Shown: in pieces, positions 1 through 11,095 of the stretch
How positions within the stretch are numbered: the stretch's first letter is position 1
How the letters are laid out: each line of letters starts with the position of its first letter
DNA from: Clarkia xantiana subsp. parviflora
Taxonomy: Eukaryota; Streptophyta; Magnoliopsida; Myrtales; Onagraceae
Assembly (NCBI GenBank): GCA_036873135.1
Contig: JAPTYO010000008.1
Coordinates: forward strand, 36,712,819 to 36,776,818
DNA: 64,000 nt
Direction: 5' to 3'
The notes under the pieces: generated by a model
Database searches by the model: none
What the model was told of the DNA's origin: nothing
The model's input: only the letters and a program-made list of their open reading frames with translations
Program-made: the position numbers and the translations under genes

Positions 1-259
1 CGCCGAGACTTACTTCAGAAGTTGAAGTCAAAAGATGGAAGTCTTTTTGACAAAATCTGAAAAAATTAATGAGGAGTAAGCGTCCTGTTGGGAGCACTCG
101 AAATCGTAAAAAAAAAATTGTATGTTAAATACAGATAGACGACAATTCGATTGAGATGAAGTTGAATTACTTAAGTGTAAATGCCATAGAGCATAAAAGT
201 AAACATGAATAATAACGTTTTGTATTGGTCGGTGTGCCTAAAAGGAACATGTTATAAGA

Positions 260-442
260 ATGTTCCTTCTTGTGTTGAATTTGTGGCACAATAATTTAGA
301 ACATGTTAAATACGATACCTTGCAGAGGTTATCTAACATGGTTCTTATTCCTAAATTCAAAATAGATCAAGAACTTAAATGTGAAGTTTGCGCTGAAGCG
401 AAACTTATTCGGTCAAAAGGATTACCGAACTTTTTGGTCTAA
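260..442 (+). pseudogene. GAG-pre-integrase zinc-binding fragment (element E)
   Basis: The 60-residue reading frame carries LWHNNLEHV followed about 27 residues later by CEVCAEAK. This is the HHCC zinc-binding module that precedes the Copia integrase core, where the usual form is LWHxRLGH...CxxC. The second His of the usual LGH motif is preceded by E instead of G. The frame stops before the DDE integrase core, and no integrase core is readable in the following 1.2 kb. Confidence 0.65.
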
Positions 443-1689
443 TACATAGCAATGTTTGTGACTTTAGATATGTCCAAACGCAAAGCGGAAAAATAAGTAC
501 TTCATTAATTTGCAGATGATAGTATGAAATATTGCTATGTATACTTGAATGAAGGGATAATATGAAACAATTAAACAAATTCAAGTTTTACAAATAAAAA
601 CTCGAGTTTCAACTAATGTTTTCGCATTGAGATATGCAGCAATGATGATTCTTTGTTTAGAGAATGTTTGCTTAAAAACGAATTAATCCGTGATAATTTT
701 GCACTGCATAAAACCCCGATTAAGTTGGGTCGCGGTTTCGATCCCACCAAGCAACGTTTTACGGAATAGTTTTAGTATTAACAACGTGTTCTTTTAAGGT
801 TTTGGCTTGGTGGGTGAAAGGGTTTTTATTAGATAAAAATGATCGAATCCAACCACAACCCTTCAGTCCTAAAATTTCGGTAGTTTTGGCACTTGCGGTG
901 CAACGGCCGAGACCATTTATTGGTCTGAGGATCATACCGTTTGGAGAAACGCGGCGGTCTAATGGCCAAATTTGATCTCATATTTTTTTTAAAGATGATG
1001 TTGACATTTTGACGGTCTGAGGACCTAAATTGATAAAATGATGATCCGAGGATCAATGATGATGTGGTGGAGAGTTTGTAATAACTTCATACCCAACTCG
1101 TGTGTTAACACGTTATATTTTCTGGAAGAAATTAAATAATATGGTTGAGACCATGTTTCTTTTAGAGTAATGATTAATATGGGTAGCTATTTTAACTAGC
1201 AATTACCTTTTGAATAAGGTAAGCCATAAGAAGGAAGATAAACTCTGTTTGAGTTGTGCTTTCAAATGTGGGGGGTGTCTTGCTAAAAGTTATAATACCT
1301 CTACGGAAAAGGCGCATACATTCCCTAAACTGTCGATTGTATTTTCATATGGTATGCTCAGAACAGTAACGCGTATCGGTTTCTTTTTTGAATCGAAAGT
1401 GTCGGATATACACAAAGATACGTTATTGTAAACAAGAAATGTATATTTCTTTGGAAAATGTATTTTTGGCTAAGTCTAGAGGAGAGGCAAGCATATGAGA
1501 CTATAGATGAAAAATAGTCAAGACCGAGAACATGGAGGGCATGTTAAGTTCGAGACCGAGGTTGAAACCGAGGTCGAGCCCATGATGAGTAAAAGGGCGA
1601 GGATTGAAAAATCCTATGGTCCAGTTTTTCTGACCTATATGCTTGAAGCCGAACCTTAGACTTACCACAAAGCCGTAGAGTCTTCTGAG
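443..1689. other. No gene seen; decayed interior of element E
   Basis: By position this interval should hold the integrase and linker of element E. I see only short frames without recognisable motifs, for example 1210-1431 with several Cys residues but no known pattern. It contains purine-rich direct repeats such as the GAGACCGAG-type units near 1545-1580. Confidence 0.5.
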
Positions 1690-2930
1690 AGACCTCTATG
1701 AAAAGAGGCAATCAACAGTGAAATCGAATCCATCCTGCAGAATCATACTTGGGAGCTAGTGGATCTTCCGACCGGAAGCAAACCGCTAGGCTACAAGTGG
1801 ATTTTTAAAAAGGAAAATGAAAGAAGATGGTTCAAGTGATAAATACAAAGCCTGACTTGTCATCAAAGGTTATAGACAAAAGGAAGGACTGGATTATTTT
1901 AATACATATTCTCCAGTAACTAGAATCACATCCATAAGGATGGTACTTGCGATTACCGCTTTGCGAAATCTAGAAGTACATCAAATGGATGTGAAAACAA
2001 CTTTCTTAAATGGAGATTTAGTGGAAGAAATCTACATGGAACAACCTGAGGGTTTCTCTGCACGTGAGCAGGAAAAGAAAGTCTGTAAGCTTGTCAAATA
2101 TATGTATGGTCTAAGACAGGCGCGCGCCTAAACAATGACTTTATAAATTTAAAAGCGTTTTATTGGAGAAATGTTTCAAAATAAGTAAGTATGAAAAACG
2201 TTTTATGTTGATGACATGCTAATCGTAGGAAATAACAGATGAGGTAGTCAGGTCACTGGACATATGTTGAATTTGAGTATTGACATGAAATATATGGATC
2301 TTGTCGATGTGATCTTTGGATTAATACTCATTAGATCATCGATGATCTCATTATAAGTCAAACTCATTATATTGACAAGATTTTTGGATAAATTCAACAA
2401 AGATAACAAGAACGAGGTCACTACTCAAATAGATACGAGTAAGTATTTTCAAAGAACAAGGGAGAATATTATTCCCAAATTGAGTACGCTCGGATTATTG
2501 AAAGTGTTATGTACTCAATGTCATGCATTAGACTAGATATCGCTCACGTTGTAAGTGTATTGAGTCAATATACGAGTAACCCTAGTGTTGACCACTGAAA
2601 TGGGGTAATCAGGTTACTTAGGTATCTGAGACATATTCGTAATCATGGTCTACTCAACGAGTGGTGATGCAAACTGGATATCCGATTCAAGAACAACTGA
2701 GAATGTTTTCTCAAAAATAGACACTACCACCTTGAGTATGAGTGGTTATATTTTCACCTTACAAGGTGCAACAGTGTCGTAGAAAATCCTCAAAACAAAC
2801 AGTCATAGCCAGATCGACTATCAAGTCTGAGTTATTGCACTGGAGAAATGTGCTGAAGAAGCGGAATGGCTATGCTGATTTCTCGAGGATTCTACTAATT
2901 GGCCAAAACCTGTGCAATTGCAAAAATTGA
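1690..2930 (+). pseudogene. Copia reverse transcriptase and RNase H remnant (element E)
   Basis: Around 1700-1810 a frame reads NHTWELVDLPTG...LGYKWIFK, the start of Copia RT. A clean piece at 1940-2131 reads HQMDVKTTFLNGDL, IYMEQPEGF and MYGLRQ. This contains the first catalytic Asp region (MDV) and the LYGLKQ-like box, here LRQ. About 2205-2235 retains a DDMLIVG-like core. About 2510-2640 resembles the MYLT..RPDIAYxVSxLSxYxxNP region, and 2790-2930 the RNase H box. At least four frame breaks and several stops separate these pieces, so the gene is dead. Bases 2131-2160 lack the expected QWxxKF segment, which suggests an internal deletion. Confidence 0.8.
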
Positions 2931-4045
2931 TGAATTTGCTTTGGTTTAATCCAAATAAAATCCTATCTAATGAAATGTTGAAGATTTTTTTAGGAGACAG
3001 GGTTAAAGCAAATAAGTGGTGCACCCCCCCCCCCCCCCCATTTGGCCTGAAAACCTTTGTTAAATGTTAGGAAATTGGACACTTTGCAAACCCGTTGTCT
3101 ACACAAGAATCAATCTAAATTTAGTTGTTGGATTAACAAAAATTATTCCTGCAGGAAATGATAGTCTGAGGACTTTGTTGGTTTGATGCAACGTTGCGAT
3201 AATCTATCGGTATAGCACAATATAACTTGTATAATGGAATGTTTAGACGTATACGTCATAGAAATTATAATTCCATTAGACAGTTGCTCTTAAATATATT
3301 TATTATGCTCGGTGTAGTAAAGTCGGCAGATAAAAAGCGGTTCCGCTACCCGAAAGGGTTAAACTGAGAGTTATTTGGTCAAGCATCGAAAGGAATGAGG
3401 CTAAAGCCCGTGTAGGAAACGCTCTTGAGAAGGAAAACCCAACCATGATGACTAGAGATCCCAAGAACTTGGTTCAATGGGACAACCTAATCACAAGAGT
3501 GAGTGTGGTCACTGTGGGGGTCAAAACCCGAGCCCATTCCTATGATGCAAACAGTGATGGAGATGAGGTTAAGCTTTTGCCTTTGTTGATCTTCGATAAT
3601 CGGTTAAACCGAGCATAGTTAATGCATATTACTTAATTGAAATCACAAGCAGAGCTTTTAATGATTCGTAAGGAGAACTCAGAGTCGTGATGATGCTCTT
3701 GAGACATAGAATCACCTATGCGAGTGAGAAGTGGGGCCGCTTCGAAAGGAATTGTTGAGGGCGCAATTCTTAGAAACGCTTGCAGAACCAGGTGAGTGAT
3801 CAAGGGCCAAGGGATCACAGGGCGTGAACCGAACTATACTAGGAAGGTACCAGTGTGGGTTATGTCGTCATTTACACCAACGACAGACGGTTTAAGGACA
3901 TCGCTTCTACTGACCGGTCAGTAGAGAAGACATGATCTCACAAGGGATAGGTTCAAAGGGGTTACCCCTACCTATCTTTTGCAGGTATTGACCGTTGAAC
4001 TCAAATTTCGCGTCTAGTTTCGAAAATTCCATTCATGTGGGGGAT
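2931..4045 (+). other. 3' untranslated region and polypurine tract of element E
   Basis: No coding frame is supported here. The stretch lies between the RNase H remnant and the LTR. It contains a 16-base C tract (3024-3039) and ends in the purine-rich tract ATGTGGGGGAT (about 4035-4045) immediately before the LTR start. A G-rich tract at this place is the normal plus-strand primer of LTR elements. Confidence 0.6.
3024..3039. repeat. Homopolymer C tract, 16 bases
   Basis: An uninterrupted run of 16 C. It is probably a replication-slippage tract. The exact length may be unreliable in assembly. Confidence 0.9.
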
Positions 4046-4708
4046 TGTTAGACAAATTGGGCTTTATGTTATTTAAATTATATTTAAATTAATTTTTTTT
4101 CGGCTTTTTGGTTGGTTTTACTTAAGCCCACTAAAGCCCAATTCTTTTTTAATGCAATTGTAAAAAATATTGTACCACATCGACCACTTTCACTCATCTC
4201 CTCCCTTCTCCTCTCCTATATAAAGGAGTATCCCCCTTCTCATGTTTTGGAAACTTAAGAAAATGTGATCTCTTCCTTTTGGTTGAGTATCCAATATTTT
4301 TAGAATCCATATTTTTGGAGTCCAAGTTATATTTTTTCTATTCCTCTGTTATTCGTGTTGACGAATTGAAGAGTTCTTCCTAGGTTGATTCGACTTATGT
4401 CGCGTTCGACCTTCCTAGTTATTTTTTATCTCTAGCTGTTGTCGTCGGCTTTCCTGTCCTTTGTTTGAGTTCAGGTATTGATTTCAGTTCGGTCGAGTGT
4501 GTTGTGTGCATAATGCGATTTGATGACAGTGTTGAATCCTAGGAGATGATCGCTCCTTGTATAAACCCCTTTGCATAACCCGGTGGTGGGGAGGGGTGAA
4601 ATTGTCTTAAGGAGACCGTGATCCGCACGGGCCTCAGTATAAAAATTACGTATTCGTTTTTGTGTCGATTTTACGTATAATTTAGTATTAGCATATTTCT
4701 TGCATACA
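4046..4708 (+). repeat. 3' LTR of Copia element E
   Basis: The LTR starts with TGTTAGACAAATTGGGC directly after a G-rich polypurine tract. It contains a pyrimidine-rich stretch followed by CCTATATAAAGG (TATA box near 4217), a typical LTR promoter. The left end is well supported. The right end at GCATACA (4708) is a guess based on a CA terminus, because no second LTR is available for comparison. Confidence 0.6.
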
Positions 4709-4923
4709 ATTGGAGTAATTATTTGTAAGTAATGGAAATTTGACTAATTGCATTTTAGTCATTGAATTTTAGAATATTGCATTTTGGTCCTCGGACATTT
4801 GCTATTTACCCTCATATTTTCAACATTTTCTAATCTGTAGTTTGTAATCGTTTATTTTATTTTTTTAATAAAATCAGCATCGATAAAAAACAATGTGGTA
4901 TATTTAAGTCGTGATTTGACTAT

Positions 4924-5742
4924 GAAAAAACAACTATATTTTTTTGGCAACATGAAAGAACAAGTGTTGAATAATAATCAAATAAATTGTAATCATTATC
5001 TAAAGAGTGAAAAAATGATGATTAATTTCCGGGTTAAAGGTACTTTTGATACCACATGTTTGACCGAATGTGGCTTTTAGTACTGGATGTTTAGTTTTGT
5101 ATACTTTTGGTACCAAACGTTTGAAAAAATGTGGCTTTTGGTACATCTGTTAGTTGGCCGTTAGTTTTGGTCGTTAAATGACATGTGCAAGTCACGTGAT
5201 CGACTCCAAAATTTTAATTTTGTTCAGTTTAGTCCCTCAAATATATTCCTAACTTTTATTTTATTTAACTTAGTCATAACACTTCAAAATCGGACCCAAT
5301 TAAACCAATCGAATTCAATTGACATAGCCCCATTTGGGTCAAATTTACCCAATTGGAGATAGGTACCAATTGGGTTCGATTTTGAAGTTTTAAGACTAAA
5401 TTAAACAAAATAAAAGTTATGAATATATTTGAAATACTAAATTGAACAAAATTAAAAGTTTAGAGTCGATCACGTGACTTGCACATGTCATTTAACGGCC
5501 TAAACTAACGGCAACCAATGGATGTACCAAAAGCCACATTTTTTCAAACGTTTGGTATCAAAAGTATACAAAACTAAACATCCAGTACTAAAAGCCACAT
5601 TCGGTCAAACATGTGGTATCAAAAGTACCTTTAACCCGGAAATTAATCATCATTTTTTCACTCTTTAGATAATGATTACAATTTATTTGATTATTATTCA
5701 ACACTTGTTCTTTCATGTTGCCAAAAAAATATAGTTGTTTTC
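4924..5742. mobile_element. Long inverted-repeat (foldback / hairpin) element
   Basis: Left arm 4924-5302 and right arm 5368-5742 are reverse complements along their whole length, separated by a spacer of about 65 bp. The outer 160 bp are essentially identical, and the inner parts differ by scattered substitutions and small indels. A transcript through it would form a hairpin with a stem of about 375 bp. No transposase or other coding content is seen. The mirrored reading frames in the two arms are a by-product of the symmetry. The ends read GAAAAAACAAC and GTTGTTTTCC. I could not find a convincing target duplication, so family assignment (foldback, MULE-type MITE, or local inverted duplication) is open. 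Confidence 0.85.
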
Positions 5743-5751
5743 CAGACTCAC

Positions 5752-6340
5752 TGTTCTGCCTTAGAAATTTAAGATCCTTCATCTGCATCTCCAACTGCCT
5801 CCTTGGACAAAGGTTTGGGCTTCACAACGTTCTCCTCACCCACAGCGACTCTTCTAGCCTTGTCTTTGATCATCGTTTCGATCTCCGACCGCTTCACTGA
5901 TGGAAAAACAGCAGTGAGCATAATCCGAAGCAGTTGTTCATCTTCTTCTTCAATCAAGTATTCACCGAAGCAACATATGTATATTGCTTCAAGAGCCTGC
6001 CTTCTCCACCCGAACCTCCATATGGATGCTTGGTGCAGATACATTCAGTTTTGATCTTCTCTGCAACCCCCAAAAGTTCCCAAGTTAAGAAAATATTAAA
6101 TTGCTAGCTAGCTAGCTCAACTTGTGAGTTTTAATTAATATGTAGTATAGGTAAAAACAAGGAAGGAACCTGTCTGGCCTCGTTCAATGTCATTTGATAT
6201 AGAAAGTCGATTAACACCTTCCAACATTTCCTCTGATTTCAGAAGCCCAGCTCCAACAAACCAACAGCATAGAAGAACATATAGAGGTTCCCTGCCTGCC
6301 ATGCCATGAAACTCAAGTTCAAACAAGGAATGAGCCAACC
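5752..6340 (-). pseudogene. Broken fragment of an unrecognised plant gene, two exons
   Basis: Two minus-strand exons with plant-like splice signals. The upstream exon is about 6340-6170: an acceptor AG precedes it, and a GT donor follows at 6169. It reads MAHSLFELEFHGMAG and later MLEGVNRLSISNDIE. The downstream exon is about 6060-5752, with acceptor TTGCAG and a possible GTGAGT donor at 5751. It reads MYLHQASIWRFGWRRQALEA, then an acidic EEEDEQ stretch and a Lys-rich end. The downstream exon has two apparent one-base frame disruptions: just before MYLHQ, and near 5790 where the frame moves to QMKDLKFLRQ. The fragment is therefore likely a pseudogene. I do not recognise the protein; the sequence looks like host cellular protein, not a transposon product. 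The hairpin element lies immediately beyond its last donor and Copia F immediately upstream, so both may sit in former introns. Confidence 0.55.
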
Positions 6341-6384
6341 CTTCAACACAAAATCATAACATTTTGTAAAACTTCGCAATGGGA

Positions 6385-6668
6385 GAGCAAGAGACGAAAC
6401 CCTAGCAGAGAAACGAGAGAGAGGCGCACTGAAGGGGTCACGGGAACAGTTCCTTCACTGGCCATTCCTCACCCTTAAATAGACCACATCAACCACGAAA
6501 TTACAAGTTGGTCTATAACGTTTTAAGTGAAGGAAAGATAACCCCAAAAGAACAAGACAAAGTTACAAATTGCACCAAGCCAATACAAACTAAATATAGG
6601 CTACACAAAATTTCGGGCCAAGCCCAAACTATCACAAAGTGACCGAAAATGGCCATTGGGCTCCAATA
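6385..6668 (-). repeat. Probable 3' LTR of Copia F
   Basis: On the minus strand the tract GAGGAGGAG is followed by TATTGGAGCCCAATGGCC. About 180 bp further on there is CTATTTAAGG, a possible TATA box. The sequence continues to the acceptor site of the host-gene fragment. The LTR start is reasonable. The distal end near 6385 is only an estimate because no second LTR copy exists in the window. Confidence 0.45.
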
Positions 6669-6675
6669 CTCCTCC

Positions 6676-7225
6676 TCAATTTGAACTTTGTTGAAAAATG
6701 TTGATCATCTTCAACTTTTCCAAGAGATGTCGATGTTGAGCCTTAGAAAGAGCCTTCGTGGAGATATCAGCAACCTGATTTGTTGTCTTCAAATATCCTA
6801 ACTTGATAAAACCTGCAGTGACCTGATCCCTAACAAAATGACAGTCAACTTCAATGTGTTTGGTACGCTCGTGAATAACAGGATTATTTGCTATCTGAAT
6901 GGCAGCTTTATTATCGCAATAAACTAAAACAGGTTTTCCAGAAAAATATCCCAACTCAGATAACAAACCTTTTAGCCAAATAAGCTCACCAACAGTATCA
7001 CGCATACTACGATATTTGGCCTCAGCCGATGAACAATAAACAGTAGGCTGTTTTTTTAACTTTCCACAAAACTAATGAACCACCAATAAACACACAATAG
7101 CCAGTAACTGACTTTCTTGACTCGATACATCTCGCATAATCAGAATCACAATAAGTAGTAATATCTAAGCCTCCATTTAAAGATAACAAAATTCCCAAAC
7201 CAGGCTGCAACTTCAAATGTCTCAA
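6676..7225 (-). pseudogene. Copia RNase H, frameshifted (element F)
   Basis: The upstream piece (7225-7022) carries the RNase H start TYCDSDYARC, the box GYCVFIGGSLVLWKVKK and then runs out of frame at the SSAEAEY box. The downstream piece (7005-6676) carries ELIWLKGLLSELG, PVLVYCDNKAAIQIANNPV, HERTKHIEVDCHFVRD and QVADISTKAL. These are the usual catalytic and C-terminal motifs of Copia RNase H. One frameshift near 7020 separates them. The T-rich run at 7050-7057 on the plus strand is a likely slippage site. Confidence 0.9.
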
Positions 7226-8240
7226 AACACGATTACAACATCAAAATGATACTTCTTAGGATTTTGCATGTACTGACTAAGGAATTGAACATAATAAGCA
7301 ATGCCAGGACGGGTAATCCCTAAATAAAAAAGCTTTCCAATTAATTTCCTGTAAACAGTCGGATCAGAAAGCAACTCATCATCCTTATTAAGACCAAGGC
7401 TTTCATCATATCCTATAGAAGTGAACCTAGCATTCTGCTCCATAGGAGTATTGCTAGGCTTTCCTCCTAACAAACCAACTTCAGATAACAATTCAAGCAC
7501 ATATTTCCTTTGGCAGAGCACAATGCCATCAGATGACCTTGCTACCTCAATGCCAAAGAATAACTTTAAATCACCTAAATCCTTCATCTTAAAGTTGGTT
7601 TGTAAAACAGCCTTCAAATCATTAACCAAAGAAGGACTATTTCCAGTTATCAACAAATCATAAACATAGATAAGTAGCACCACAATCTCTTTACCATTTT
7701 TCTTTGTAAACAACGAATAATCCAAATGACTCTGTTTGTAACCATTCGAAATGAGAGCCTCTGTTAACTTCAAATTCCATTGTCTAGATGCCTGTTTTAA
7801 CCCATAATGGGATTTGTGCAATCGATAAACAAGGTTAGAAGGAACATCACATAACTCCCCCTGATTGCCAAATCCAGGAGGTAAATCCATATAAACTTCC
7901 TCAAGAAGATCACCTTGTAAGAAAGCATTATAAACGTCCATTTGAAATAAGGGCCAGTTGTTTAAAGCAGCAAGAGCCAAGACAATTCTGACAGTTCCAG
8001 TCTTAGCAACATGTGAAAAGGTTTCACTATAATCAATGCCTTCTTTTTGTTTAAAACCCTTGGCAACAAGTCTAGCTTTATAACGTTCTAAGGAACCATC
8101 AGATTTGTATTTAACTTTAAAAACTCATTTGCATCCAATAGATTTTCGACCAATCGGTAAGGGTATAAGTGACCAAGTTTTATTGGATTCTAAAGCATCA
8201 ATTTCATCCTTCATATCCTTAACCCAGTTGGGATTTTGAC
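7222..8240 (-). pseudogene. Copia reverse transcriptase (element F), catalytic box altered
   Basis: The RT begins near 8240 with NPNWVKDMKDEIDAL, continues past an in-frame stop at about 8125, and is clean from 7980. It shows [36 protein letters not shown] and IELLSEVGL-type motifs. The universally conserved YVDD box reads YVYD here (LLIYVYDLLITG), replacing one of the two catalytic Asp residues, so the enzyme would be inactive even if the frame were whole. Integrase and linker lie upstream and RNase H downstream, as expected. Confidence 0.9.
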
Positions 8241-9664
8241 AAGCATCAGAAAAATGTAGTGGCTCAGGAATCTCATCAACAAGACTTAAAAGAGATTTAT
8301 AGTCACTTGTAACTCTTTCATAACCAAAATAACGTGATATAGGATGAAAAGTGGAACAATAAGTGGACATATCGTAATCACGGGTCCAAACAGAAGGCTT
8401 TGATGATCTAACAGGCCTAGTTCTAGGTTCATTGACAGTTAAATCATGATCATCAGCATGCAAAGGACTGTCATCATCACTACCTGTTTCATCGGACTCA
8501 CCATTCAATTCTATAGAATGAACATCTGATGTATCAGCATTAGTATCCATGTTAAGTTGACCTGGAGCATCATGGTCATCCTGAGGACTTGAAAAGTCTG
8601 AATCAAAATCATTGTGTTGGATTGGATCTGAAACAGAACCAGGAAGACTGTTAGGTGTAAAAACAGGCAAATTTTGATGATTATCAGATTTAAAAGGGAA
8701 GAAAGTTTCAAGGAACTTAACATCTCGGCTAACAAAGAAGCTCTTGGTGGTTAAATTATAAAGCTTATAGCCTTTATGTGTCAAGGAGCAGCCCATCATA
8801 ACAGAGGAAATCGCCCTGGGCGCAAATTTATCAATAGTGGGCAAAACCTTTGCATAACAAAGACAACCAAATACCCTTAAGTGACCAAAAGAGGGAACCT
8901 TACCATATAATTTTTCAAAAGGAGATATTCCATTCAAAACATCAGTTGGGATCAAATTGATCAAATAGCAAGCTGTCAAAATAGCCTCACCCCAGAATTT
9001 ATCAGGTAAAAAACTTTGCAATTTTAAAGCTCTTGCTACTTCAAGAAGATGTCTGTGTTTTCGTTCAAAAATTCCGTTTTGTTGTGGGGTATAATAACAT
9101 GTGCTTTCATGAATAACTCCATTGTTTAAAAATAAGGAAGCACAGTGTTCATTAAAAATAACTCACCACCATTATCAGAACGGAATTTTTTTAACTTTTC
9201 TGTTGAATTGAGTCCCAATCATCAGAAAAAAAATGTTTTAAAATAACAATAACATCAGACTTCAGAGTAAGTAGATAAACCCAAGTAGCTCTGGAAAAGT
9301 CATCCACAATGGTAAGAAAATACCTTTTAGTATCATGAGTGGGGTGTTGATAAGGTCCCCATACATCAACATGTAAAAGATCAAAAGAACCTTGGCTAAC
9401 AGACATACTAACAGGGAAGGGCAACCTAGTTTGTTTAGCTAGGGGGCAAATACTACAATCAAAAATGCCTTTATTTTTTCGAGAAACAGATTCCAAAGAT
9501 TTTATTTTGCTCAAAGTATTAAAAGGTACATGACCCGAACGATGATGCCACATAATGGTTTGAGGGTGATCAACTACAGATTGAAGTGCTACAGGGTTTA
9601 AAGAGTCTGGTTTAAAAAAAATACAGCCATGCAGCTTCATGACCAGTCCCCAATACCATTCCAC
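8240..9664 (-). pseudogene. Copia integrase and linker, frameshifted (element F)
   Basis: The zinc module reads MWHHRSGHVPFNTL...DCSICPLAKQ, with HHCC intact. The core starts FDLLHVDVWGPY and YFLTIVDDFSRATWVYLL. The frame breaks near 9190, where the second catalytic Asp region is expected. It resumes with a QQNG-type segment (about 9100-9060 in another frame) and SFLPDKFWGEAILTACYLIN from 9021. The C-terminal GKVPSFGHLRVFGCLCYAK, HKGYKLYNLTTKSFFVSRDVKF and the acidic linker (DSDFSSPQDDHD) follow. The domain order is normal and at least two frameshifts are present. Confidence 0.88.
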
Positions 9665-10127
9665 TGCAAAGATCCTGCAAAGTTACAGAGTTCCGATGAA
9701 AAACAGCACAACAAGAGATATCCTTAGTGAGTTTAGCAATGGATATCAGATTGAACTTAAATTCTGGAACATATAGGACATCAGTTAACACTTTAGATTT
9801 TCCAAGGTTGAAATTGCCTATGCCATGGACTTTAGATCGAAAACCATTAGGTAACTGAACATGCCTATCGCCAGTTTTCACGTTAAAAAGCCAATATGAT
9901 CTACAGGTTATATGATGCGTAGCACCAGTATCTAAGGTCCATTGGGAATCAGAAAAAGATATACCTGAGGAAGCAACATTAGCACGTGCTTCAGCAGCCT
10001 CAGATCCAGCTTGTTGTGACCTAACCATTGATCGAGCAAAGTGCTCCAACTGCTCTGCTGTAACCATCATTGGCTGGTTTTTGGGCAGTTCCAGAGGGGT
10101 AGATGCATTAGTACCGCCAACCTCCAA
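9612..10127 (-). pseudogene. Copia aspartic protease (element F)
   Basis: This 171-residue piece has WTLDTGATHHITCRSYW, the retropepsin active-site DTGA with flanking motifs. It continues VLYVPEFKFNLISIAKLTKD, the conserved protease C-terminal segment. It overlaps the gag piece in a different frame, so a frameshift near 10090 separates gag from protease. In an intact Copia element both are one polyprotein. Confidence 0.9.
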
Positions 10128-11095
10128 ACCTGTAGTAGCATTGTTAATAGCAGAGTTAGCTTGAGGAGTTCTGTTTTGATTCGAACGAAACTTCCAACCC
10201 GGGGGTAACCCTTCCTTTTGAAGCAGTGTTCATAGTCGTGGCCTTTGAGTTTGCAAAAATCACAAGTTAAATTCAAATTCCTTTTCTGACCACGACCTTT
10301 GCTCCCAGAAATATCAGAAGGTTTAATATCAGAAACATTGTTGGCAACAGAGTTAACAGACAGACTCCTTTGATTTTCTTCTTGAATGAGGACAGAGTAA
10401 GCCTTGGATACCGAAGGTAATGATTCTCTCATCAGTAAATTTGATCGAACGTTAGAATAGGAGTCATTCACGCCATTCAAAAACCGGAAAAGATTTAGAT
10501 TGCTTGCATGGATAATATGCTTTTGGAATTCAGGACATCCACAGTTGGGCAAGTTGCAAATAGCATCGAATTCCTCCCACATGGTCCTGAGCTTTGCAAA
10601 ATAGGTCGAAACAGAGTCAACCCCTTGCTGAGCTAAGCAAATATCACGGTGCAATTGAAAAACTCTAGAGCTGTTAACCTTATGCAAACATTTCTTTAAA
10701 TCATTCCAGACAAAAAAAGCACTTTCAGTGTAAATGTTGCCAGACATAAGTTCTCTAGAGACAGAATTCATAACCAAAGCAAGAACGAGAGCATTGCAAC
10801 GATCCCATTGATCATGCAGGTTTTGTTCGAAATTTTCCTTCTTACATGAACCAGTCACAAATCCCAGTTTATTTTTGGAAACGTGGCAGATCCTCATGGC
10901 CTTACTCCAGAAGTCGTAATCCTTAGAACATGTTAGCTTCTCAGAGACCAAAGAAAGACAAGCAGAATCCGAATAATGCAAAAAGAGAGGATGATTATGA
11001 TCAAGTTTCGGCATAGACTCAACAACATATGTCAATGGAGGAATCTCTGTTGCCTTAGGAAGGTCCTCTTGATCCTTGTTTGTTTCGGATGTCAT
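10067..11095 (-). pseudogene. Copia Gag (element F)
   Basis: This 342-residue Gag has a UBN2/Retrotran_gag_2-type region at about residues 40-250 (SKAMRICHVSKNKLGFVTG, FFVWNDLKKCLHKVNSSRVFQL, YFAKLRTMWEEFDAI, LFRFLNGVNDSY). A CCHC zinc knuckle (CDFCKLKGHDYEHC) lies near residue 290. The start ATG at 11095 is followed by MTSETNKDQEDLPK. The body is open, and the frame is lost only after the zinc knuckle. It makes the nucleocapsid of the virus-like particle in intact relatives. Confidence 0.88.

Larger units (their letters stand above)
1..4708 (+). mobile_element. Decayed Ty1/copia retrotransposon E, 5' part outside window
   Basis: A plus-strand Copia remnant entering from the left edge. In order it shows a GAG-pre-integrase fragment (260-442), a long stretch with no coherent frame, RT (from about 1690), RNase H remnants (to about 2930), a long 3' untranslated region, a purine tract and one LTR. 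The domain order GAG-preINT, RT, RNase H is that of Ty1/copia. Frames are broken many times, so it cannot encode a polyprotein. No 5' LTR is in the window, so age and target duplication cannot be assessed. Confidence 0.8.

Noticed and set aside
4895..5794. Two identical 50-residue reading frames on opposite strands (4895-5080 and 5794-5588)
   Set aside because: They are the two arms of an inverted repeat; the shared translation follows from the symmetry and has no protein motif.
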